This document shows, piece after piece, positions 23,423 to 32,454 of a stretch of DNA of 44,204 bases. The notes under the pieces were generated by a model that was not told the DNA's origin, made no database searches, and saw only the letters and a list, made by a program, of their open reading frames with translations. Position numbers and translations under genes: made by a program. The DNA is taken from NCBI GenBank assembly GCA_964275585.1, contig CAXYCJ010000007.1, positions 1 through 44,204 of the forward strand, given 5' to 3'. Source of the DNA: D2472 sp964275585. GTDB taxonomy: Bacteria; Pseudomonadota; Gammaproteobacteria; Magnimaribacterales; D2472. How positions within the stretch are numbered: the stretch's first letter is position 1; every line of letters begins with the position of its first letter.

Positions 23423-24853
23423 TTATTCTTTTAATTTTTCTTTCAGGATATTATTAACTGTTTGAGGGTTGGCTTTTCCTTGTGACAATTTCATTACCTG
23501 CCCAACAAAAAAACCAAATAGCTTATCTTTGCCAGCTAAATATGCTGTTACTTGATCAGGATTTTCTTGTATAACTGAGTTTATTATTTTTTCTATTTCG
23601 CCATCATCTGAGATTTGTTGCAAACCTTGAGATTCTATAATTTCATCTGGAGATGCTCCACTGGCATACATTTCTTCAAAAATAGATTTTCCAATTTTCC
23701 CAGAGATAGTATGATCATCGATCCTATTAATTAACATTGCAAGATTGGATGGAGTTAATTTAGACTGATTAATCTCAGTAGCATCTTTGTTTAAAAAAGC
23801 ACTAATGTCTCCAATCAACCAATTAGATAATAGAGAATAATTTTTTGTTTCTTTTGATGATTCCTCAAAGAAATCAGCCATTGGCTTTGATGATGCTAAG
23901 ATTTGCGCATCATAGTCTGACAGCCCAAAGTCTTTTACATATCTCTTTTCTTTATCTTTTGCTAGCTCAGGAAAATTATTTTTAATATCCTGCATTTCTT
24001 TATCTGAAATTACTACAGGTAAAAGATCTGGTTCAGGAAAATATCTATAGTCATTAGCAAACTCTTTGGATCTCATCGGCCTTGTTTCATCCTTTACACT
24101 GTCATATAAGCGGGTTTCTTGCGTGACTGTTTCTCCATTTTCTAATTGTTTAATCTGCCGTTTAATTTCAAAATTAATTGCCTTTTCAATAAATTTAAAA
24201 GAATTAATATTTTTTATCTCAGTTCTTGTGCCTAATTCAGGGTCACCTTTTTTCCTTATGGATACATTGGCATCACACCTAAGGGAGCCTTGTGACATAT
24301 TCCCATCGGAAACATCTAAGTATGTAACTAACTGATGCATAGCTTTCATGTATGAGACTGCTTCTTTTGCATTAGAGATTTCTGGTTCAGAAACAATTTC
24401 AAGCAGCGGAGTGCCAGCTCTATTTAAATCAATTGCCGAATATCCATCGAATTGGTCATGAATAGATTTACCTGCATCTTCTTCTAAATGAGCTCTTGTA
24501 ATACTCACAGTTTTGATTCCATCCTCTGTTTCAATGTCAATAGTTCCTCCTAGCACAATAGGAAGATCCATTTGAGTAATCTGATACCCTTTAGGCAAGT
24601 CTGCATAAAAATAATTTTTACGATCAAAGATAGATGTTTGATTGATTTGAGCGCCAACAGCGATACCAAAGCGAATAGCTTTATAAAATGCTTCTTTGTT
24701 GACTGAGGGCAGGACCCCGGGAAGACCGCAGTCAATGAGATTTACATTGGTATTTGGACTCTTACCAAATGTAGTTGAAGCCCTAGAAAACAATTTAGTT
24801 TTTGTCGATAGTTGAACGTGAGTCTCAAGCCCGATAACTGTTTCCCAAGTCAT
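23423..24853 (-). CDS. gatB: Aspartyl/glutamyl-tRNA amidotransferase subunit B
   Basis: GatB is the kinase/tRNA-binding subunit of GatCAB, which converts Glu-tRNA(Gln) or Asp-tRNA(Asn) to the amidated form. The 476-residue protein begins with WETVIGLETHVQL and carries DCGLPGVLPSVN (about 41-52), FDRKNYFYADLPKGYQITQ (about 80-98), GTPLLEIVSEPE (about 155-166), and YRYFPEPDLLPV (about 269-280). The C-terminal YqeY-like tail domain ends GKANPQTVNNILKEKL. It shares one base with gatA (TAATG). The tRNA-Gln(TTG) encoded at 10613-10687 is a possible substrate if the genome lacks glutaminyl-tRNA synthetase. Confidence 0.98.
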   Translation of the reverse strand: MTWETVIGLETHVQLSTKTKLFSRASTTFGKSPNTNVNLIDCGLPGVLPSVNKEAFYKAIRFGIAVGAQINQTSIFDRKNYFYADLPKGYQITQMDLPIVLGGTIDIETEDGIKTVSITRAHLEEDAGKSIHDQFDGYSAIDLNRAGTPLLEIVSEPEISNAKEAVSYMKAMHQLVTYLDVSDGNMSQGSLRCDANVSIRKKGDPELGTRTEIKNINSFKFIEKAINFEIKRQIKQLENGETVTQETRLYDSVKDETRPMRSKEFANDYRYFPEPDLLPVVISDKEMQDIKNNFPELAKDKEKRYVKDFGLSDYDAQILASSKPMADFFEESSKETKNYSLLSNWLIGDISAFLNKDATEINQSKLTPSNLAMLINRIDDHTISGKIGKSIFEEMYASGASPDEIIESQGLQQISDDGEIEKIINSVIQENPDQVTAYLAGKDKLFGFFVGQVMKLSQGKANPQTVNNILKEKLKE

Positions 24854-26310
24854 TAGAATTCCTCCATGTTGGGTTTGTCCAAATGAAACTCCGAGTTCTG
24901 TTGGAAAATATGAGCAGCATTAAGAATTTGATCTTCTTTTAAAAAATTACCAATAAGCTGCAATCCAACTGGAAGCGCATTAACTTTTCCATGCGGAATA
25001 GATATTGCTGGTAAGCCAGCCAAATTTGATGAAATTGTAAAAAGATCCTCTAGATAAAGTTCAACAGGATTTTTAGCTCCTTTGCTACCAAATGCAAAAG
25101 CAGCACCAGGTGATGTGGGGGTCATAAGCAGATCAATAGATTGAAATGCTGCTTCAAAATCATTCTTAATTAATCTTCTTACTTGCTGAGCCTTTTTGTA
25201 ATAAGCATCATAATATCCAGCAGAAAGGGCATATGTCCCGATTAATATTCTGCGCTTGACCTCATCCCCAAAGCCTTCACTCCTAGATTTGACATATAAA
25301 TCATTTAGATCATCCGTGTTCTCTGCTCTATACCCAAATCTTACGCCATCAAATCTTGAGAGGTTTGATGAACATTCTGCTGGAGCAATAGAATAATATG
25401 TTGGAACTGATGCCGAAATATTTGGAAGTGAGATTTCTATAAATTCAGCTCCAAGCGTTTCATAGAGTTTTTTTGAGTCTTCAAAGCGGCTTTGCACTTC
25501 GGAATCTAAATCACCGAGATTAAATTCTTTAACGATACCTATTTTTAAACCCTTAATAGGTTGATTTATTGATTTAAGTAAGTCTTTATTGTCCACATCC
25601 AAGGATGTAGTATCTTTTAAATCATGGCCAGACATTGCATTGAGTAATATTGCGCAGTCTTCGGCTGACCTTGCTAGCGGGCCTGCTTGATCAAGGCTGG
25701 AAGCAAAAGCTATCATTCCCCAGCGTGACACTCTTCCATATGTAGGTTTCATGCCTGTAATTCCACAATGAGCAGCTGGTTGGCGAATTGACCCACCAGT
25801 ATCTGTTCCTGTTGCTCCTGAAACAATACCTGCAGCTACTGCAGCAGCAGATCCACCTGAGCTGCCACCAGGAACATAGCCTTTCTTCCAAGGATTATGA
25901 ACGTTGCCAAAGTAACTTGTTTCATTTGAAGAGCCCATGGCAAATTCATCCATGTTTGTTTTGCCTATGGTTATTGAGCCAGCATGCTCAAGTTTCTTAA
26001 CTGCAGTTGCGGTATAAGGGGGTATAAAGGTTGCCAGGATCTTCGAGGAACAGGTAGTTCTTAGCCCTTCTGTACAAAATAAATCTTTTTGAGCTAGCGG
26101 GATTCCTCCTAAGGCAGAATTTAGATCATTGGTTGAGTCAATTCTCTTTGCTTTTTCTATACTTACATCTTCGTTCATCGTGACGAAACAATTTAATTCT
26201 TTTAGATCTTCGGCTAACTTGAAAGTTTCTTTTGTTAATTCTTCAGAAGAGATTAATTTATTGTCAAGCATCTCTTTTAATTGAGTAATAGATTTAAATT
26301 GAATGCTCAT
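24853..26310 (-). CDS. gatA: Aspartyl/glutamyl-tRNA amidotransferase subunit A
   Basis: GatA is the glutaminase subunit that releases ammonia for the GatB site. The 485-residue product has the amidase-signature triad in place: the Lys in IPLAQKDLF (about residue 76), the Ser of GTDTGGSIRQPAA (about 173), preceded by the Gly/Ser-rich GGSSGGSAAAVAAG (about 147-160). GLKIGIVKEF and the LMTPTSPGAAF stretch follow in the second half. It overlaps gatC by 4 bp and gatB by 1 bp, giving a compact gatC-gatA-gatB operon. Confidence 0.98.
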   Translation of the reverse strand: MSIQFKSITQLKEMLDNKLISSEELTKETFKLAEDLKELNCFVTMNEDVSIEKAKRIDSTNDLNSALGGIPLAQKDLFCTEGLRTTCSSKILATFIPPYTATAVKKLEHAGSITIGKTNMDEFAMGSSNETSYFGNVHNPWKKGYVPGGSSGGSAAAVAAGIVSGATGTDTGGSIRQPAAHCGITGMKPTYGRVSRWGMIAFASSLDQAGPLARSAEDCAILLNAMSGHDLKDTTSLDVDNKDLLKSINQPIKGLKIGIVKEFNLGDLDSEVQSRFEDSKKLYETLGAEFIEISLPNISASVPTYYSIAPAECSSNLSRFDGVRFGYRAENTDDLNDLYVKSRSEGFGDEVKRRILIGTYALSAGYYDAYYKKAQQVRRLIKNDFEAAFQSIDLLMTPTSPGAAFAFGSKGAKNPVELYLEDLFTISSNLAGLPAISIPHGKVNALPVGLQLIGNFLKEDQILNAAHIFQQNSEFHLDKPNMEEF

Positions 26311-26588
26311 TCAACAACTCTTGGAACTAAGAAGTAATCTTCATTTGAGACTGCAGAATTTTGAAGAAATTTTTCTTTCTGATTATCAGAATTTTCAATG
26401 TCATCATGCTTAAATGCTGTTTGCTCTAATGGGCTGTACAAAGGCTCAACATTTTCTGTATTAAATGCTTGCAAGCCTCCTATTAGATCAATGATTGTTT
26501 CAAGATCATTTTCTATTTTTTGAGCTTTGTCTTTATCTATTTCTAATCTAGCGAGATAGCAAATAGTTCTGACTGTTTCTTGGTCCAT
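26307..26588 (-). CDS. gatC: Aspartyl/glutamyl-tRNA amidotransferase subunit C
   Basis: GatC is the small chaperone-like subunit that wraps GatA and GatB. The 93-residue protein has the normal pattern: an N-terminal VRTICYLARLEID helix, a linker around LQAFNTENVEPLYSP, and a C-terminal DYFLVPRVVE strand. It heads the gatCAB operon and diverges from mreB across 73 bp. No ribosome-binding site precedes the ATG, and a promoter-like pair lies so close that the transcript may start at or near the start codon. Confidence 0.95.
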   Translation of the reverse strand: MDQETVRTICYLARLEIDKDKAQKIENDLETIIDLIGGLQAFNTENVEPLYSPLEQTAFKHDDIENSDNQKEKFLQNSAVSNEDYFLVPRVVE

Positions 26589-26593
26589 ATGAT

Positions 26594-26621
26594 ATTATTT
26601 CTTTATGATGCGCAATGTTAA
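26594..26621 (-). promoter_or_regulatory. Candidate sigma-70 promoter for gatCAB
   Basis: On the minus strand, TTAACA (26616-26621) and AATAAT (26594-26599) are separated by 16 bases; each matches the consensus at five of six positions. The -10 ends 5 bases before the gatC ATG, which would give a leaderless or nearly leaderless mRNA, consistent with the absent ribosome site. In AT-rich DNA such matches occur by chance. Confidence 0.33.
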
Positions 26622-26661
26622 ACTAAATGCATCTTAAAATGAATTTACAAGGAATATCATA

Positions 26662-27711
26662 GTGGATTTCAATCTATTTAAAACTGTTCGGGGTTTATTT
26701 TCTAATGATTTATCAATAGATTTAGGCACAGCTAATACATTAATTTATACCAAGGACATTGGTATTGTGCTTAATGAGCCCTCTGTTGTAGCTATTCGTG
26801 AAAGCAGAGGTCAAAAAACTGTCGTAGCTGTTGGGCACGAAGCAAAAAAAATGCTTGGAAGAACTCCAGGAAATATTAAAGCTATTCGCCCTTTATCGGA
26901 AGGAGTAATTGCAGATTTTCAGGTTACTGAAAAAATGCTTCAGCATTTCATTGCTAAAGTTCATGAGCAAAGATTTATCAAGCCTAGCCCGAGAGTTCTA
27001 GTTTGTGTGCCGTGTAGATCAACCCAAGTGGAGAGAAGAGCGATTAGAGAATCTATTCTTGGAGCTGGAGCAAGGGATGTAAAATTGATTGAAGAACCTA
27101 TGGCAGCTGCAATTGGAGCAGGTCTTCCTGTAGAAGAAGCGCATGGAAATATGGTAGTAGATATCGGTGGAGGAACTTCAGAGATTGCTATTCTTTCGTT
27201 GAATGGAGTCGTTTATGCAGAATCAGTTAAAATTGGAGGAGACTTGCTTGATAGTTCCATCACTTCTTGGGTACGAAGAAATTATGGTTGCGTCATAGGA
27301 GAATCCACAGCTGAAAAAATTAAATACACTATAGGATGCGCATCGCCAGATTCTGAAGAACAGGAAATGAACGTAACGGGAAGAAATTTAGCTGAAGGCA
27401 TTCCAGAAACCTTTACCTTAAAAAGCTCTCAAATCTATGAAGCAATGAGAGACCCTTTGTCTGGTATGGTTAGGGCAATTAGGAACGCATTAGAACTCTC
27501 GCCTCCAGAATTAGCCGCTGATATTGCTGAAAGAGGGATAGTTTTAACTGGAGGGGGCGCTTTAATGAGAGATATTGATAAGTTGATTTCTGCTTCAACT
27601 GGCATTCCAGTAATATGTGCAGAGGATCCATTAACCTGTGTTGCAAGGGGTGGTGGCAAAGCCCTTGAAATTATTGATAAGTACAATATTGATCTTCTTT
27701 CCACTGAATAG
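26662..27711 (+). CDS. mreB: Rod-shape-determining actin homologue MreB
   Basis: MreB forms membrane-associated filaments that guide lateral wall synthesis. The start is GTG with AAGGA about 8 bases upstream. The 349-residue protein has actin-fold motifs: phosphate-1 DLGTANTLIY (about 20-29), NEPSVVAIR, the connect region PLSEGVIADFQVTEKML, phosphate-2 VVDIGGGTSEIAIL (about 161-174), and the adenosine-binding GIVLTGGGALMRDID (about 292-306). Its presence implies a rod-like or curved cell. It is followed 10 bp later by mreC. Confidence 0.98.
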   Translation: MDFNLFKTVRGLFSNDLSIDLGTANTLIYTKDIGIVLNEPSVVAIRESRGQKTVVAVGHEAKKMLGRTPGNIKAIRPLSEGVIADFQVTEKMLQHFIAKVHEQRFIKPSPRVLVCVPCRSTQVERRAIRESILGAGARDVKLIEEPMAAAIGAGLPVEEAHGNMVVDIGGGTSEIAILSLNGVVYAESVKIGGDLLDSSITSWVRRNYGCVIGESTAEKIKYTIGCASPDSEEQEMNVTGRNLAEGIPETFTLKSSQIYEAMRDPLSGMVRAIRNALELSPPELAADIAERGIVLTGGGALMRDIDKLISASTGIPVICAEDPLTCVARGGGKALEIIDKYNIDLLSTE

Positions 27712-27721
27712 CTAATTTAAT

Positions 27722-28552
27722 ATGGCGAGAACTACGCCTACATTCACTCCGATTGGGAAATATGCTCTTGCATTCTTGATTTCTTTGGCTCTAATGGTCG
27801 GTGATTTGAGTTATGGAACATTCTCGCCTTTGAGAGGTTTTTTTAAAGCGTCCAGTCTTTACAGCCAACTTATTGTTAGTAATTTATTGAATAGTGTTGA
27901 GCATACTATTGCCTCATTTCAAGATAAAAAATCATTACTGCGATCCAATGAGATGCTAAGAACGGAGCTGCTGCAGATGCAGACCAAAGATTTTTTAAAG
28001 AGGCAGTCAGATTCTATTTCCAATGACTTAATTCAGCTGGAAGGCGAATTTCAAGATTTAATTAAAAACATAGATGTTAAAATATTTAAAATTGCTTCTT
28101 TTGGATTAAAGAATTACTTATGTTGTTCAGCTCATGAGCTATATCTCTTAAATCCTCAAAAGTTAGAGATAGGTCAAAATCTACCAGTTTCAAATGGCAA
28201 GAGTTTTATAGGGCAAACAGCAGGAAAAAATTTCAGCCTTATAAAAGTTATCATGCTTTCAGATATTGATCATGTTCTGCCCGTTAAATCAAAAAACTTA
28301 TTCTGTAATGCGCGTGGAGCAGGCAAGCCACTTTTTATTTCATGTATAACCGATGATCATGAGGACTTAAATGGTAACAAAGTTAATGATCCTATTTTTA
28401 CCTCAGGGCTAGGAGGCATCTTCCCCAGAGATGTATTGGTTGGAACTATAAGCAGCATTACAGAACTCTCTTTAGAGAGGCATGAAATTATGATAAAGCT
28501 CGCTGCAAATCCACTTAACGAAAATTATTTTGGCATTCTTGTTGGCTCATGA
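27722..28552 (+). CDS. mreC: Rod-shape-determining protein MreC
   Basis: MreC is a bitopic inner-membrane protein whose periplasmic part links MreB to the wall-synthesis enzymes. The 276-residue product has a membrane segment at about 13-30 (YALAFLISLALMVGDL) and a coiled-coil-like helix at about 55-100 (SLLRSNEMLRTELLQMQ). Two beta domains follow, with the SNGKSFIGQTAG stretch (about 158-169) and FTSGLGGIFPRDVLVGTI (about 227-244), the typical G.FP.G..VG signature. It overlaps mreD by 4 bp. Confidence 0.94.
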   Translation: MARTTPTFTPIGKYALAFLISLALMVGDLSYGTFSPLRGFFKASSLYSQLIVSNLLNSVEHTIASFQDKKSLLRSNEMLRTELLQMQTKDFLKRQSDSISNDLIQLEGEFQDLIKNIDVKIFKIASFGLKNYLCCSAHELYLLNPQKLEIGQNLPVSNGKSFIGQTAGKNFSLIKVIMLSDIDHVLPVKSKNLFCNARGAGKPLFISCITDDHEDLNGNKVNDPIFTSGLGGIFPRDVLVGTISSITELSLERHEIMIKLAANPLNENYFGILVGS

Positions 28553-29025
28553 AATTAACTGACCATTTAATTATTTTCTTTACTATTTTGGGTGGATTTT
28601 GGCTTGATGCCTCCATCTCATTATTGACAATTCCATTTAATGTAGAGCCATGTATTGGCTTGTTAGTTTTTTGCTACTGGGTTTTTGCAATTCCAGAAAA
28701 ACTACATAGCTCATCTGCATTCATGTATGGGCTTTTGGTAGATCTCTTTTTTGGTCAGGTTATAGGTTTGCATATGCTATTTTTTATCGCCACTTCATAT
28801 ATTATTCATGTGTATGTCTTTAGATTTAGGTTATTTTCTTATTTACAGCTCACTATTTTTTTTGCAGCTGTATGCGCTTTTTTTCTTGCCTGCAAATATC
28901 TAATTTTATCCCCAGTAAATTATTCATATTCACTATTAATTTTAAGTTTTTTTGTAAATGCCCTTACTTGGCTGGCAGTTTATTTTCTTATGCGCTCCTT
29001 CAGAAGAAAATTTTTTATTACCTAA
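28549..29025 (+). CDS. mreD: Rod-shape-determining protein MreD
   Basis: A 158-residue polytopic membrane protein, normal for MreD. About five hydrophobic helices can be seen (roughly 5-30, 35-52, 58-90, 98-120 and 128-150). The family-typical acidic turn appears in LLVDLFFGQVIGLHMLFF (about 62-79). Sequence conservation in MreD is weak, so the call also rests on its place after mreC with an ATGA overlap. It probably forms the MreBCD complex with its neighbours. Confidence 0.9.
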   Translation: MKLTDHLIIFFTILGGFWLDASISLLTIPFNVEPCIGLLVFCYWVFAIPEKLHSSSAFMYGLLVDLFFGQVIGLHMLFFIATSYIIHVYVFRFRLFSYLQLTIFFAAVCAFFLACKYLILSPVNYSYSLLILSFFVNALTWLAVYFLMRSFRRKFFIT

Positions 29026-29028
29026 AGC

Positions 29029-32000
29029 ATGATCAAATCTTTTTATAGATTTATTCTTGGAATATGCTTTATTAGCTGGCTAATTATTATTCCAATAAGC
29101 GCAATATATTTTTTCCCAGATAAGACTTTAAAATTATTTAATAGTTCTTCCCATTATGAGTTTGAATATTCTCAATTAACAAACGATGGAACTCTACTCA
29201 ATCCCATTCTTACTTTTAAAAATATAAATGTTTTCCATGATGGTAAGGAAATTTTTTCAGCAGATCAGTCTAAAATTGGGATTCTTATTTCTCGACAGAT
29301 ATTTCTCAGAAGGTTTGAGATTAATAAAGTTTTGATAGAGCATGGCTCATTTGTAGGCAACCATATCTCTCAAAACACTAGATCTAGTCTCGCGCTCTTT
29401 CCTAGTCGCGCAATAGAGATATCTCTTAAAAACTTCTCTTACATAAACCAAGATTCATCTACAATAATTAATGGTCAAATAAATGGACTCTCCATAGGGT
29501 CTGCTAATGGCCAGTTAAGTTTTTCTCATAATAACAAAGTCAGTACATTTTCCGTAGGCTCGGATGGCAAGAACTCAAGAATTTTAGCTAACTTACATCA
29601 AAATAAGTGGTTAAGATTAATTCCAGGACAGTCAATTTCCAACTATAAGGATTTAAATTTCTCTATAAATTTCTTAGCAAATATTAATTCTATGCATTCA
29701 TCTATTCAAGGCTCCTTAAGTTATGAAGAAATTAGTTTTAATTTATTAGTTCTGAAAAAAAATCTTGGATCATTTGTATTTGAGTCACATGGAGCATCTG
29801 CCAGCCTTTCTTTCAATAAATTTCTCAACCCTTTTATGGATGAACAATTTCCTATCCATATTAACTTAAAAAATAAAACCTTAATTATTCCTACATTATT
29901 TGTATCTAATCAATTTCTAGAACTGCAGAGCCCCAAGGTAAATAACCTCTTAATAAACAATCTATTCATTTCGATGAAAGATGAAGCATTGCTTTATTCA
30001 GGAAAAGTCATTGATTTAGATTTAAAAGATATTTATTTTAATGAGATTTTAGATATCGCTGGAGGCTTCTCAGGCCAAGATGGGGACTTAAAGTTTGAAA
30101 TTTACCCCAGTAGCTCTCTTATTAAAGATCACAATGGTCAATACCATCCTCTTTCAATTAATGCTTTGGGTGGATGGTCTGATCAGGGCTTTGATATACA
30201 AGGCAAAATTAAGCCCCTGATAGGTGATCTTAATTTACATCTAGAAATTGGCAAGGGAATAAAAAATTCAATTTCTTTGAAGCTCGCAGGTCAGAATCTT
30301 TCTAAGGAATTTATTCTAGTATCAATTCCAAGATCATTGCCTTATGTTCATGAATTTATTGATCTTAAGCTAGACACTAGTGTGCAAAATAAAGTTTTCT
30401 TAGATTATCATGATCCCAGAAGCAAAATAGGCTCAAAGCTATTACTAAAATTTTCTCTTAAGAGTTCCCAGTTTGATGTGAGCCCTGATTTCAGCTCACA
30501 ATTGTATGAAAGCCTTATAGAAATAAATAAAAAAAACCTATATGTTCATACTCAAGAGGGAAATATAAATAGCTTACCAACCCAAGATTTTAATGGAAAC
30601 TTAAATTTCTCGGAGCAAACTTTTAAACATTCATCTGTCCATAATTTTAATTACTCAGAATTTTTTAACATCAGCAAATCTAATGCATACATACCTAATC
30701 AATTCTTATTAAAGGGGTTGAATAAAGGCGTAGTAAATATTTCTACCAATCATTCATATAATGCAACGTCTCTAATGACTCCAAAATTCTCCGTACCCAT
30801 TTTAGAAAAATCATCCATTGATATCAGTAAAGGAAATTTTTTTATAGTAAATTTAGATCATATATTCGGAATCTTGCCTGCAAAATTATCATCTCAAAAT
30901 CTCGAAATTATTCTTCAAGGGCGCGATATACTTAAAAATTATATTTTAGATTTTTCATCATCAGCGGTCTTAGAGCCTAGTCAATATGTACCTGCATCCA
31001 GCCTAATAACTTTTTTAGGAAAGGATACTTTTTCTATTAATTTATCTATTCAAAAAGATAAAGAGGCCAATCTCCTTCTTTTTTCTCAGCTGGAAGATAT
31101 CAAGCTTATTTCAAACTTCTCATTTCTTTCTAAATCAAAGTCTCAACTATTGCCCACATCAATAAAAATTTCAAATCTATCCAAACCATCAATACATGTA
31201 AAAAATAACTTGCTGGAAATGGCTTTGAATAATTTTCAAGATCTCAATGGCTTCATAGCCTTAGGAAGAGAGTTACCTTCTAAATTTTATTACATAAAAG
31301 AATCTAAAGGTTTAAGCGTTTATGTAGGACTAGATTCTTTCAGTGACAAGGAATTAAAATCATTACTAAGTGCTGGAGTCAAGTCTAGCGATCCTAATAG
31401 CATCAAAGAATTTATTTTTCAAATTAATAATTTAGATATTTATAACAATCACTTTACCGATATTTCTGGCCTGGTTAATTTTAATAGATCAGAGGTTCGT
31501 GGCTCTATAAATGGAGTTAATCTCAATGGAATCTTTAGAAGAGACAGTACTGGCTTTCTAAAAATTGAACTTGAGAATTCCCATATTAGCGATACAGAAT
31601 TTTTGAGACTTAATGCTCAGTCTAATAATTCATTTAATATTAATTCTAGACTTATAGTAAAAAATTCCTCAATAAATGATCTTCAGATTAAATTGCTTGA
31701 TGTCTACCTGCTCAAAAACAAGAATACACTCACTCTTGATAATATAAACCTTAGTTCAAACTTTATTTCAATTTCTCCTCACTCAGAGAAGCTAGACTCA
31801 TACTTCTCAATAGATAGCTCAGAATCACTCTATAAGTTACGAGGAGATTTTATGATTAAAGATTCATCTAAAGTCACTTTCTTAAGTGAGCTCACTAATT
31901 TTTCATACCTCAATGGCAAAGTTAATCTTCAATGGCAAGATTTAAAAAGATTACAAAATATAGAGGGAGAGCTTAATTTTATCCTTAAAGATCTTACTTT

Positions 32001-32454
32001 AGACAATAGAGCAACAAGTTCAGTTGCCTTGAACTTATTAGGCGTATTCAATTTAAAGAATATCTTAGGCAAGGTTGCAAATCTTGATCTTTCAATAGAT
32101 GAATATACTTCCACCAAACTTGATAGAGTTGAAGCTGATTTAGTATTCAACAAAAGAAAAGCAAGATTATTATCTCCTTTATTGATTGAAACAAATGCAG
32201 CAAAAATGAAATGGATTGGCCAAATCAGAAAAAACTCTTTTGGGGAATTGAATTATCTAGATTTAAATCTCGATTTAAACGTGCGCTTTGAAGAGAATAT
32301 TCCTTGGTATGCGGCTCTCTTAGGGGGGTTACCTGCTGTGGCTGGTTCCGCAGTCATTAGTGAAATCTTTGAAGATAGCATTGATGATCTATCTAATTAT
32401 CAATATGAGGTATTAGGAACAATTACTGAGCCTCAAATTAAAAGAATAAACTAA
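29029..32454 (+). CDS. yhdP: YhdP-like AsmA-family protein (DUF3971), phospholipid transport
   Basis: This is a 1141-residue protein with a single N-terminal membrane helix (about 8-28, LGICFISWLIIIPISAIYF) and a very long beta-rich periplasmic region, as in AsmA-like bridge proteins. The C-terminal part has ALNLLGVFNLKNILGKV (about 1003-1019), LDRVEADLVF, and LLGGLPAVAGSAVISEIF (about 1100-1117), segments characteristic of YhdP. YhdP, TamB and YdbH move phospholipids across the periplasm in E. coli. It starts 3 bp after mreD; in E. coli maf-like yhdE and rng lie between mreD and yhdP but are absent here. Its end overlaps mgtE by 4 bp. Confidence 0.85.
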   Translation: MIKSFYRFILGICFISWLIIIPISAIYFFPDKTLKLFNSSSHYEFEYSQLTNDGTLLNPILTFKNINVFHDGKEIFSADQSKIGILISRQIFLRRFEINKVLIEHGSFVGNHISQNTRSSLALFPSRAIEISLKNFSYINQDSSTIINGQINGLSIGSANGQLSFSHNNKVSTFSVGSDGKNSRILANLHQNKWLRLIPGQSISNYKDLNFSINFLANINSMHSSIQGSLSYEEISFNLLVLKKNLGSFVFESHGASASLSFNKFLNPFMDEQFPIHINLKNKTLIIPTLFVSNQFLELQSPKVNNLLINNLFISMKDEALLYSGKVIDLDLKDIYFNEILDIAGGFSGQDGDLKFEIYPSSSLIKDHNGQYHPLSINALGGWSDQGFDIQGKIKPLIGDLNLHLEIGKGIKNSISLKLAGQNLSKEFILVSIPRSLPYVHEFIDLKLDTSVQNKVFLDYHDPRSKIGSKLLLKFSLKSSQFDVSPDFSSQLYESLIEINKKNLYVHTQEGNINSLPTQDFNGNLNFSEQTFKHSSVHNFNYSEFFNISKSNAYIPNQFLLKGLNKGVVNISTNHSYNATSLMTPKFSVPILEKSSIDISKGNFFIVNLDHIFGILPAKLSSQNLEIILQGRDILKNYILDFSSSAVLEPSQYVPASSLITFLGKDTFSINLSIQKDKEANLLLFSQLEDIKLISNFSFLSKSKSQLLPTSIKISNLSKPSIHVKNNLLEMALNNFQDLNGFIALGRELPSKFYYIKESKGLSVYVGLDSFSDKELKSLLSAGVKSSDPNSIKEFIFQINNLDIYNNHFTDISGLVNFNRSEVRGSINGVNLNGIFRRDSTGFLKIELENSHISDTEFLRLNAQSNNSFNINSRLIVKNSSINDLQIKLLDVYLLKNKNTLTLDNINLSSNFISISPHSEKLDSYFSIDSSESLYKLRGDFMIKDSSKVTFLSELTNFSYLNGKVNLQWQDLKRLQNIEGELNFILKDLTLDNRATSSVALNLLGVFNLKNILGKVANLDLSIDEYTSTKLDRVEADLVFNKRKARLLSPLLIETNAAKMKWIGQIRKNSFGELNYLDLNLDLNVRFEENIPWYAALLGGLPAVAGSAVISEIFEDSIDDLSNYQYEVLGTITEPQIKRIN

